Positions 36,212 through 49,183 of a stretch of DNA of 64,000 nucleotides are shown in pieces. The translations under genes were made by a program, and so were the position numbers. Below the pieces are notes generated by a model, which was given only the letters and a program-made list of their open reading frames with translations, had not been told where the DNA came from and made no database searches. Each line of letters begins with the position of its first letter. Positions within the stretch are counted from its first letter, which is position 1. The stretch spans positions 8,899,001 to 8,963,000 of the forward strand of contig NC_060105.1 of the NCBI RefSeq assembly GCF_021155765.1, written 5' to 3'. The DNA comes from Diprion similis (taxonomy: Eukaryota > Arthropoda > Insecta > Hymenoptera > Diprionidae).

Positions 36212-38045
36212 TGCGATAAATGTGATATTCGAGTTAGTCAGAATTAATTTTTGCGTTAATCGTTAATATTGTTAGCTGTAATGTTTGGATTTTATGATTA
36301 GACATGAACAAAATAAATAAATAAATAAACAATCATAAAAAAAAAAAAAAAAAAATTACTCATCACGGTGCGCAGCTGGTGAATTATTTTCTATGAGAAT
36401 GTTAATTGATTTGAAGTAAAAAGGAAATTGAAAAAAAATGTGTATAGAAGACAGGACACACGCACACACGCTTACGAAAATGAAGATATAAGAAAATAAA
36501 TAAGAGTAAACTAGGAATTTCTTTCTCGCCAAATAATTACTGGCGCGTGATAAATCGATGTATATAAAAATGTTCCCGCTCACCTTCATGCCGTCTAATC
36601 CTGCCGGCCCCTGAAAGGGAGATGAAATGAAATCAAATTTGATGAAAATTAAAGAGTGGCAAAAACGAGAGAAACAAAAGGAATACATACACCAAAAGTA
36701 AAATGGGAAAACAGTAGGGGAAAAAGTATGTATCATATAACAAGAATTGAATCTTTAAATAAAAAATTGAATAAACATGTTTATAATTATTTGGATTTTG
36801 TTTTTTCTTTTTTTTACCGTAATATATAGTAAATAAACATGTTTATTGCGTGTATTATTATACGCAGATATAATACCCATATATTATACATACGAGTATG
36901 TATACATACGCATGTGACATATATAGGTATATTGTATCATAGAGAAAAAAAATGTTTTTCAGTGGAAAAGGAAAAAAAAAAATTAGACAATTAAAAAAAT
37001 TGTATACAAATCGTTTCGAAATTCATTCCGTGACGAATGATTGGTTGAGAAATTTCGTTGACATATTTTTAAGATTATTAAATCACGAGGCTGAAGTCAC
37101 ATGCTATAAAAGTTGCTTGAAAATGTCTGACAATGTATGTAATAAAATAAACCGGTGGATGTGAATGAAAAAAGAAAAATAATTTCAACAATTCATGTGG
37201 TCGCAGCAAATTAACACGTGTTAATTTATAAATTTAATTCAACACAATACGTATAATTAGAATTTAAAAAATGGTGGGAAAGAAAGTGATAACGAAAATA
37301 AAAAATATATATTTAGAAAAATTATGAAAAATCAAGGTCTCTCGATTATCTAGAACAAAATGCAAAAGCGTTCTACATATAGTATGTAAATATATGTGTC
37401 TATATACGTATACACATATTTACATGCACATAATATAAATATCCACCGCGTCATCGGGATACGAAGCTTTGACAAAGGGCGTTTATAGATAATGAAAGCA
37501 AAGGACACAGGCACATGCACATTCTGTTTATTAATCAGGATATCGTAAAACAAAAGTTTGTTAGTGATTTTAATTAATTTTCCAAGGACATTTCTGCAGA
37601 TGGTTACGGAACGCTGCCTTAATTATTAACAAATATATAATATATAATATAATATATATATATATATATCGTGTATGTATAATGTATATCATAACGCTCC
37701 GTTTCTAGTTTAGCCGTAGCAGACTACTAGCAGTTGCGTTTATAACATTTTATCATCACCATCGTCACCATCGTCGTCATCGTCATCGTCATCATCATCA
37801 TCATCGTCATCAACTTATCCTCGAATAATCTTAGTGCGTTTACAGTAATCTGATTACAATACATTAATTAAGTCGTGTTTTAAATATCTTACAAGTTCTT
37901 ATTACATATACGATTCTTTAATAAGATTATCATTAGATTTCACGTATTCTCATATATGTATAGTAATAATAACAATAATATTAATTATACACGGTCAAGT
38001 TTTAACTGCTAGAAATCGATCCACGCAGTTTCACCGAACTACAGT

Positions 38046-38080
<35 letters not shown>

Positions 38081-40041
38081 TAATAACAATAATAGTAAAA
38101 ATAACAATAATGATCAACGCCAATTATTATTATTATTATTACAATCGCAATTGTTATGTTATTACGTTACCTTAAATTACCTCTTTAAGTACTTAAGTAA
38201 TTAACTCAGGATAAACATATATATTACCGATTATAATATATAATATATAAAAAAGTGGCTAACATAATTAATTACATCACTCTGTTATCACTATATATTT
38301 ATACAATGTATATTGTATTTCCAATCGGCGTTATTTTATTGGAACACAATCGGCATTCAACTTCTCGATTTCACGATTTCTTGCCAATCTGTAGTGCCGA
38401 TGTTGTTTCAGAGATTCTCTCGCAAAGTTGTTAATTTCTATTTATGCTATTACAATTACGTATTGTACCATTTACTCATCTTTTTCTTTTTATGTATAAT
38501 CAAATTTCGCAAGCCGTGTCGTATTGTTTTTTTTTTTTCAGTGTGGCGCTGTGACGTGCAATTAAAAAATTTTAGCCAATTTTTCGGAAATTTATAACAG
38601 TCTCATTTCACAAATTTCGTTTTATTCCAACTTCAGACTTGAATTTTTGGTTTTATTCTTACAGCTTTACCGACGGAATATTTCTGTGAATTTCATCCAT
38701 ATATTGAAATTTCAGTTATTCCATAGAAATTCTCAGATTTCAGAAAACTGTTCGATTAATATGAAAATAATTTTTCGTCTACTTTGGCTGTAACTAAAAT
38801 CAAAAAACAATGTCTAAGATCGTGACATCCTGCCTTGAAATTGAAAAGAAAAGCAAGAAAAAAAAAAAAAAAACAGAAATAAATTCTAATCAATTATTAA
38901 CAGCAAGCCTAAATTTAAAAATTTTTGTTCCGGGTTTAAGAACTAAAATATTTCGAATCCCGTGTATGAATAACAATATCGATGATCTTCGAGCCACCTT
39001 ATCGCGTGTTTACATAATGTAATATATAATTCACGAGATATTACTTGACCAAAATTACATTTATAATGTAAGCCTATTAATACTAGGTGTCTATATTTTC
39101 TATGATACGCCGATTTATTTTTAATTAGCCATTCTAAATATATGCACGTATTATTTTTGCAAGTAATGTGCGTGTGTGTATTTTTAATTTTTTAATTTCA
39201 AAATTTTTTTCTTGTTGTTGTTCTTGTTTTTTTTTTTTTTTTTATATATTATGTACAAGTATATAATATTATAAGGATATTGCATCGGCAGCTGCTAAGA
39301 ATAAGAACACTTTGGTTAATAATTATACACGCCGCATTATGCATAATACATATTATACGTACATACACCGTATACATACAAGTGAAATCGCATACACGTA
39401 TTATTTATGCATATTATAGAATAATACGTACGTACGTACGTACGTATGTAAAAGGGAATTGATGAAAATCCATTATTATTTATTTAAATTTACGTTTAAG
39501 AAAATAATTACTCTTTCCGATCAAAGACGTACGTCGTATGCAGGATAGAGTCGAGATTAGCTATACGTATAAGTACCATCATAGCCTATTCGTCTATTAT
39601 CGGCAATAATGCGTTTACAACGTTTACAAGAGAATCTCCGGAAAATATTTCCCCCCCCCCCCCCCCGCCCCTGGTTTTTTTTTTATGCCCAATGATTTCT
39701 ACGCGTTGGTATAATATGAGATGTAGATATATGACACATAGCGATTTAAATGCGATCGAAAATTATTGTTCTTGTTGTTGTTGTTATTATTATAAATAAC
39801 TTTTTTTACGAGGGACCGCATTTCTAAAATATTCATGCGAAAATCTCGCGGCTCACCGATCAATATGATTAATATTTATTACATGTATTTATTTATACGC
39901 GCTTATGTATATATTTATATCGTTGTACATAATTAATATATTCATCCAGGGGTTAATTACATAATTTATATAGTGTTAGAAGAACTATTTTTCTCCACTT
40001 GGCTCGATAAATTATAAATGTATATAATAAATAAGTATAAA

Positions 40042-40075
<34 letters not shown>

Positions 40076-42810
40076 CATTCGGTGGATCGAATAATGATTT
40101 TTCAATTACGTGGGCATTTGTATCGATTAAGTGAGACGATGACTAAATGCAGAGATATTGATGTATCGTTGAATGTGCGTCAATTACTATATATTTAAAA
40201 AAAAAAAAAAATATATTTTTTAAATATATTTGAATTTTCATCTCAATTTCATCTCGAGGATAAATTGTCCTGAAATAAATTGCAACTAAACAATAAAAAA
40301 AAAAAAAAAAAAACAAATGAATAGCCAACCGCTGATCGTGCAGCTCGACACCGTCCGCATTTATTTATTTAAAAACGATGAAAATATGAATCGCGATAAT
40401 CGATCAATGACCGGAGTGACACTCGTTGTACGTGAGTAAGAATTTGTGTAATATATTTTTGAATGATATGAGATGATATGATGCGATGTGATATGACGTG
40501 TGTAATGTTATGCAATACGTGATATGACGTGTGACACACATTATCGTGATAATGCGATGAACAAATAATCACTCAGACAATATCTTGTGTTTACGGAATA
40601 TCCGACCATTCGAAAATGTTAATAAAAAAAACCTGACTCCAAACGGAGATCAAAAAAAAAAAAAAAAAAAACTTGAACCGTGACTTGACACGAATTTCAG
40701 GATATTATTGTTAAGTTCGTCTACGATGAACAACGTTTCAGCGTTTTAACACTCGAACATCGGATCGTGTAATTGAACAAACAAAATTTTCAAAAACATT
40801 ATGAAATTGCGGACACATCCGAAGTGTGGAAAATGAACACGTGTCATAAGCTACACTCGCTGATTGGCGGTATGCATATATATATATATATATATTCATA
40901 TATAAATTTACGTATGAATAATTTTTTATATGTCCCTTTTCCTTTTTTCACGATTATTCAAATATTAAACATACCGTGGCGTTTTTATTTTATTATGTAT
41001 ATACCTATATTACGTAGATCAATATTATTTACATCGATATATTAATGTTAATATTAATGTTATTACCGTGATTATTATTATTATTTTTATTGTTGTTACT
41101 ACCGTAATTAATATTACTATTGTTATTATTATTACAATTATTATTATTATTATCATTGTTATTAAGAATATTTGAATGAGGAAAATAAGTTTAAATTTTT
41201 TATCATAATATTATCGTAATATTATTATATTATATTATATTATATGATGCATTTGGACGCTGTGTAAATTTTATCACCAAAATTCATGTACGAATAAGAG
41301 ATTTCACCATATTTCGAGTACGTATGCATGTATATAAGTACAGTTTTATTTATTGAAGCCACTGTGATGCTGAACCATAATTACAGGCCCATAACAGTCA
41401 CTCGTATTTTTTTTTCACCCTTTCCTCACTTTCTTCCAATTGTGTTTTTTTTTTTTTTTTTTTCTTTTAAGGGATTGAATATCGTTTAAAACGTGAGCAT
41501 ATTGTCGAAAAATGTAGCGATTTTCTAACGGAATTTGCGCATCAATGCGTTTTATTCCTCTGATCGAAATATCAAATTTTCCTCAAGTTTTATGTTCAGG
41601 GTTTTTTAACTTAAAAAAAAAAAAATATATATATATCAGACTCATTTTAAAAGACCTTTTCAATGTCTCGAGTTTCAATTTTCAAAGACACATTGAAAAC
41701 TTTACGGAGGTCACGAGTCCGGAGAAAAACCGACGAGAACCGATTTCTCGGTTGTTTTTACCAGAGAATTCAGTTTTTCGTAATTTTTTTACCATCCAAA
41801 AATGTTGGGAATGCGTTTGTTTGGAAGCCCCACCGTTCCAAATTACGAAACTACAATTTTGCCAATTTCATTAAACGACGAAAAATTTCTTTTCTCCTTT
41901 TTCGAAGACGCACGTTCTTTGTGATGGAAATCGAAGTTCTTTCAATAAAAGTAAAAATCAACAGTCTTAATCGGTTTAGCTATCTAATCTATAACTACGA
42001 TATTTTATCGTACACATTACGCCGTTAAATAATGATACAAAATGTGCAAAAATTATACACTTGCGATATTCAATTATACATGTATGATAAATTTAATAAT
42101 ACGATATTACAGCTACCTGCATATGGACGCGTTAAAATTAGCTGTCTGTTTTCATTCAGATTCGATTTTCAATAGTTCTTTCTTGTCAGAATGAGGAAAA
42201 AAAGGCGCTGAAAATAGTCTTGAAAAACGATTATTTTATTCCACTCTTTAGTCGAAATCAATCGATAAAAATTAAGAGTCATTTATATTAAAATTCGAGG
42301 CAAATTTTGAAGCCAAGCCGTGACTCAGAAATATTTAATCAGAGGATCTAATCATTATCGGAGTTTTTACAAGATTTTCAAATGATAACTGTGGTTCTGA
42401 AATATCTATTTCTCGAATCTGTACGATAACAATAAAAATCGAAACAATATCATTTAAATCGCTTCGGCCTTTTGATAAAAATTATTTAATCCTATTGAAG
42501 GGTGGAGAACAGATATAACATAACGAAGAGAAGATTTTTCCCCCACAAAAAAAAAAAAAAAAAAACGCTGGGAACGATTGAAAATAAATCCATCAAATCC
42601 CCGTAAAATGTTACCCAACTGTTCTACCACCCTTATAATATTATACTTGAACAAAAACAGATGTACAATTATTTATACAGCTAAAACCCGCCGAGTTAAT
42701 TGGATACATAAATCTGAGAACGTGTGCCACCCAATTACACGTAAGCCGTAAATTGTTATGTATTATATTTTATCCATATCGATAATTGGATTGAAAAATG
42801 AAAAGGAAAA

Positions 42811-42844
<34 letters not shown>

Positions 42845-45800
42845 AAGACAACGAACTATTTCTACTTTCCCTTTTGTTATTTGACTATTTTCTAACTATA
42901 TATTCGTCTCGATTCCGAGGAGGGTGTGTGCGTTTTCTGCTGGGAGTTCTCCATGTTACACGGTCTGTAGTAACCGCTGGGTTAATATTGTCGGCCTTTA
43001 ACCTTTTGACGGGTAGATGGGTGGGTGATGGGTGGAAGGTATTGTGTTAGTTGTTAGTTCAACTAGTTCGATCCCCACGCGCCAACCTGCGTTTTTTGTT
43101 CAATTCGACTGATTAAAACAATTTTTTTAGTCACTCGCAATTTTATGCGAGGATTACTTTTTTTTTTTTTTTTTTCTAATAATTTTTTAGTGTCAATTGA
43201 CATTTTCTCTTTTGTAAACAATTGCTGTGATATTAAATCGTTTGATACAATGCAATTGTGAATTAGTCATCGGTTTTTTTTTTTTTTTTTTGTTTACAGT
43301 CAAACGATAAATCATTGCATTGTATAAAAATTATCAAGTTTCGACATATATCTAATATTTAAACCAAAAGTTTGATTATCATTTCACGATCGAAAAAAAG
43401 TGAAATATACCGAGTATTTTTCAGCGTTTCAGTTTCGATTTTCGAAAAAAGGACTTAAACTTTGGATTTTCGACCCATTTCGAACTATAAAATTTAGTCA
43501 ATCCCATTGACTATACCCGTTTTGAGTTCGTTTTGTTTTTTTTTGTTATTAATATTGTGTCCCCGAATTTCGATGCGTAATAATGATTAAAATGATCGGA
43601 AATCGTAAGACCGAATTAAATCTGTAACGCATTGATCACAGTAAGTTCGTCGATTCCATCTTTCACGGCCCTTCTTCGCTCGTATCCTTTGATATTTTTT
43701 TTCCTCTAATAAAACATCTGCCAGTACCACCCACTAATTAAATTGTCAGATTACAAGTCTGAGAGATTTTCGTCTCGTATATTGTGTATAAAATTATATT
43801 TTCTTTTATACAGTTTTTTTTTCTCGCTTCAACCGCTCAATAATTCTACGTAAGAATTCAATGAATTTATTGCGGGTCGATCTTGAAAAGAAATGTAGCT
43901 TTATATTCAATTGACAGATATTCTTGGGAGAAAAAGATAATAAATAACAGTTTAGAGAAAAAAAGAAATGGAAAAAATTTCGCGAAGATCGATTTTAAAC
44001 GTTTTTTTTTAATCCCGTGTATCAAAAAGTCCGCAAAAAGTTTTGTATTATTTATCAAACGGAAGATAATTATGAGTTTTCGTCAAATTTCATTTCGTCA
44101 ATGCTCGAAGTATGTAGAGAAGGGTGGGGCAAAGTGGACCCCTTAAGAAAATAATGCCTAAAATCAGAATAAAATCTTTAGTTTTCATATGAACTATTAT
44201 GTTAAATTATTATCTAGCTTTTTCTAGAAAAAGTAATCGTAAATTCAAGTTCAGAAAATTATTTGACTTTGACGAGTTGAGAGTAAAGCACAACTTGAAA
44301 GGTTTTGCGTTATTAGCTGTGCAATTACTCTAATAAATGATTTCCGAATAATTCATATTTAATAAAAAGTTTAGGTGGTTAATTTTATCTCTTGTTGTTT
44401 AAAAAATTTCAGGGGGACCACTTTGCCCCGAAATTTTTTGAGGTATCATAAATTTCAAGTTGCCCACTTTGCCCCATCCTCCCCTAATGTATTGATTTCA
44501 GCTTACAGCCGGCGGAAATGTGTCGTTATTGCGTGGAAAAGATGCAAAAAAAACAACACGGGGATAACAATAAACCAAAGGGACAATGATAGTGACAAAA
44601 ACCGAGTAAACAGAGAGGAAATATTCTCACGGAGGAATGTTAAGGCGATTTTAGGAGCGGCTGGCCCAGGTTCTTACCATGTTTCCAGGTTTACCGGTGT
44701 CTCCTGGTCTTCCAGACTCTCCTCTCAATCCCATGGGACCCTGTGAGCAAATCCAGAATAAAACCGTTGGAGTAAAACAAGAGAAGTGACGGAAAAAACA
44801 TACTTCATAAACCCTGGCGAAAATTCCTTCGAATTTTCCGATGGAAAAGTTTTTGTTGAATCTTGAATTGATTAAGTAAGTATTTTACATACACTTTGAA
44901 TTCTGAGGTTGTTAATTTTCTTGCAAACAAGTTGTAACGTACTTTTTTTTACTGAAATGTAAATATTTGATTGAATCCGAATGAGCTTGTAGAAAAAAGA
45001 TAATCAGAATTTCGATTATTCGTAAGTCTGTAATATTACATTTTAGAAATTCGTCGTTAAAATTGTTTCTCTCCAATTCTGACGAAATAGAAAATTTATT
45101 CATTTTATTAACTTATTAGCTTCTCAAGAAACCTGTGCATATTTATTTTCGAAGCAAAGCGTTTTTTGCCAGGGAATTTCAAACTGTTTTATATACGTAC
45201 AGGTAGTCCCATTGGACCAGGATCACCCTTCGTTCCTTTTTCGCCCTGAAAAGCAAGAAAATTGTGAATGAAACTTTTCCGCTATCGTAGAAAATTCTTA
45301 TACACGCCATATACATATAGTTGCACGTTTCATGTAAAAAATAAAAGACGAATTGATTTCTTCAAGCGAGTTCAAAAACGAGTAAAAAAAAGCTCGAAAC
45401 TCTGAAATATGTGAAACGGTTTGAAGTTATGAGAGAAATACTGACGGGGTCACCCTTTGCGCCGTCGTGGCCTCGGTCTCCTTTTATTCCAGGTGGACCC
45501 TGAAGTCCGGGAACTCCAGCTGGCCCAGGAGGCCCAGGTGGGCCCATTATCTGAAAACAGATTGCAATCTGATTGACGAGAAGTTTGACGTAGCGAACGA
45601 AATGTGTCGAAATAAAAACCAGATTTAAAAAACAACATTTTTTAAAGTGTTATTATACATTGTCAAGTTAAATGTAATTAAAATGAAGTCTCTGTGGCCT
45701 GAGAAAATAATTTCAAACGCTGAATTTTAGTTCCAATTTAACTTTAAGAAAAATCGAGTTGTGTTTTAATATTTTATACAAAAAAATTTGTGGAGTTCGT

Positions 45801-48800
45801 CCAATACCAAGTAATAATACTTCAATTTATTATAGTTATTAAATTCGCTGTAAATTGTCTGTCAAATTGATTTTTTATTGAGATTAAAATAAATCTCTTG
45901 TGTTCAATACTTGTGATATACAGACGATAAGATTGCGATTTTGTAATAAATGCATTATTGTTGTCCAAATTCTAACTCAGACTGTCTACGGAGAGCCTAT
46001 TTACATAAAAAAAAAAAAAAAAAAAAAAATTATCCGTTGATAATGAGAATCAGACAAGTACTGAAGATTTTTTGGTTAAAATTTTTTCCTGTATTACAGA
46101 GACTGTTTAAGTTACATGTAACTAGATAAGCTTCAGTGACACTTGTTAGTATAATAATAATCGGTTTTACATGGTTTTTGTTTCAAAGTAAAAAAATTGA
46201 TTTTGATTTTGACTTACCACTTCGCCAGCATTAACTTCGAAGGTACCGTCACCCTGTAATAAATAAGAGAAGAAGAAAGGAAGAAAATTAGTTGACTATC
46301 AAGTGATTATTTTTCGATAAACTAAACAGTGTGCAGGTTTTTTTACTCGTCATTAAGGTGTTTGTATTTTATATACGCACCTGTCTTCTTCTCAATTTTT
46401 TGTACTTCTGTTGAGGGGAATCAGGGCGACATGAAAAGAGAAAGAAAAATTATTTCACAAAGAATTAGACAAAGAATGACGAAGGCGTTTGGATACCGAA
46501 ACTTACCGATTCTCCCTTCTCTCCCTTCTCACCCTTCTGACCTGGGTAGCCCTGTTTTCGAAAATCATATCACGTTAATTGTTCACAATTTCGGTCTCAA
46601 TAATACTAGAAACAAATCAAAAAGAAAATTTCGTACCGGTGGGCCAGGCAATCCAGGGGGACCCATAAGACCCGGTGGCCCGATGTCACCGTATTCACCC
46701 TTTTCACCCTTCGGCCCAGAGAGTCCCTGAAAACCATGAAACGACGCATCGTTTATTCTCTCGCGTTTAAAAAACCAAAATGAATATTAGAATTGTGCTA
46801 CCAGAAATTACTTCAATCTTCTTGACTCTCTACTTATAGCTAAAAATTCATTTTAACAGTATTACTGAATAATAAAGAGAAACAAATAATGGGAAATAAA
46901 ATCGTTGTAAGAAAATTTACGAATTTCTTTCCATCACTATTTATTAAATAAATAATTTCCCAAGTACAAACCGGCATTCCTGGAGGTCCTTGGATTCCAG
47001 CCTCGCCGTTAAGTCCGTCAGCTCCCGGAGGACCTTGAGGTCCAAGATCGCCTTTGGAGCCTAGAAACGAACGAAGAAAATGTATTAAAATTCGATATTC
47101 GTACGGGGATTAGACTATAAGTGACAAAGCTTGTTCGCCCTGCAGTGAATTGACAAATTACATCTGTTCATATATATATATATATATTTATTTATTTATT
47201 TATATATTAATGAATTGAAAAACTGAGAGCACATTGCAGCTTGATCCTCGGGCCTGCAGTAAGTGTGGAGAACCTGTTTTCAGATGAAACTCATAGTGCA
47301 TAATAATAACGAGGGTATAATATAAGGTTTTATAAGGTATTGAAACGAGGGGGTAAAAAAAATCGAGTGACTTGGGTATTAACGGCAAGAAAAAACTGCA
47401 GTGATGATACTTTGTGAAATTCCCCTCTTTTCCCCTCCTCATTAAAATTCCCGCTTTTCTTCAATCTACCTGGCGCGGCAGTCTCGCCCTTGACACCCTT
47501 CTCGCCGCGGTATCCGCGTTCTCCCTTCTCGCCCTTCGGTCCCGGAAGTCCCGGTTCGCCGGGCAAACCCCGTTCAATCACCTCCGGTTTACCGCCCTTG
47601 AAACCCTACAACGACACTGCAAGGTCAGATCCGTCCAGGCCCTTCGTTTATACGGGGTTCAGAGTTGCCGTTGTGCTGAGCACTCGTGGGCTGGGGTTGA
47701 AGTTCCGAATTTGAAATTATCCGGAAACTTGAAGCGAAGATTTTGAACTTTTATGAAACAACGAAGTTTCGAATGGTCGGAAAGCCGACGGCTCAACGTT
47801 CCAAAATTCAAGTTCCGATAGAATAAAATTCCGAAAATTTGAAATATGCTTTCACGGTGTAGTTTACTCCACTAGTCGCTGTAAGAAATAAAAAAAACCG
47901 ATAGTCAGAATGACCAGGCTTGCGGACGCGGAAAAATATCGAAAATCAAAAGCAAAAAAAAGTATAAATCGGAATTTTGATGTTTCAGATTTTTAAATTT
48001 TCTCATTTTTGCACTTTCGGAACTTTAGAGCTTCGGGTTTACGACCATTCCAAACTTTGGTATTTCGTCAACGTTTGATTTCTTTACTCTAAGTTTTGCC
48101 AGAAAAAAATTCGAACTTTTCAAATTTGGAATTTCAATCCCGGCCCGCACTTGTGAGTTTGCGGCAAAAATAATTCAGAGTAACGCCTCAGACTCAGGAA
48201 GAGTATTCAAAGTATTGTCAGGATAGGATCGTTACGATAATTTTTAACTACGTTCTTAAAAAACATGGATAAACTACCGAGAGACTACAGTAAAAACACA
48301 AAATAATAATTGGTCAAAAGTATTCATATTCACTCTAAATAATAATTCATTCGTCGATTTCGCAGTACTGCGTTACATGTATTAAGGATTATTGGGCACT
48401 GAAACTAAAGCTTGAAAAATGAAGACTAGAAAGCTCAGATTAATAACGCTGCTGTGTCAGGTTTCTGGGGTTTGAATCATCATTCGGAATTGTAAGATCG
48501 AAATTTTTCATTCCTCTTCTTCTTCGTCTACGTCTGAGAATTGTGTTACTAGTGAGAAAAGAAATCCGATTTCTGATCTAATCGGCACTTCTTTAGTTGA
48601 AGCACGAAAAGTTTGAAAATATCAACAACTAAATGAACCTTTGAGTTAGAAATTCTCTGTATAAATTTGTTTATAACACATTTCAATTTGACACGATGAA
48701 AATATTTTCCCCTCAAAACTAGCGAATGTTTTGCGAGGATCTTTGGGGTTAAAGTTGTACGATATGAGGTTATAAAATCTCAAAAACCCGACACACAAGC

Positions 48801-49139
48801 GTCCGTTAATCAGACATTTTGAAATTTCATATGATTCAACGGAGAATAAAACTTTCCAACTCTCCCGACTAATCATTGATTTCAAGAGTGGATGAGAGTA
48901 AATTGAAATAGTAGAATCAAAAGAATATAGTTCAGAATCGAAGTTCAGAGATTCTTATCAACTTCTCGTTCGTATATCGTAGCATCGATGAACGTGAAAG
49001 AAAAGAGGGGTTGTAAGAAGAAAAGCAATAAACAAAAAAAAAAAGAAAATCCACATCCACGTCAATTTTTATATTTATAAAAAAAGGAAGTGTAAAGTGA
49101 AGAGGGTGAAATAAAAAATTGAAAAATGAGCGAAAGAGT

Positions 49140-49183
<44 letters not shown>

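Larger units (their letters stand above)
36611..44677. other. 8-kb collagen intron packed with simple repeats
   Basis: Between collagen exons 36584-36610 and 44678-44740. It carries dozens of A/T homopolymers of 15-30 bases (for example near 40050, 40290, 42550, 42820), ATT/TAA and TCA/TCG trinucleotides, an ACGT tetranucleotide run and a C tract. A TA-flanked inverted-repeat element sits at 44117-44484. No coding exon with Gly-X-Y periodicity or a plausible splice frame was found. Confidence 0.7.
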
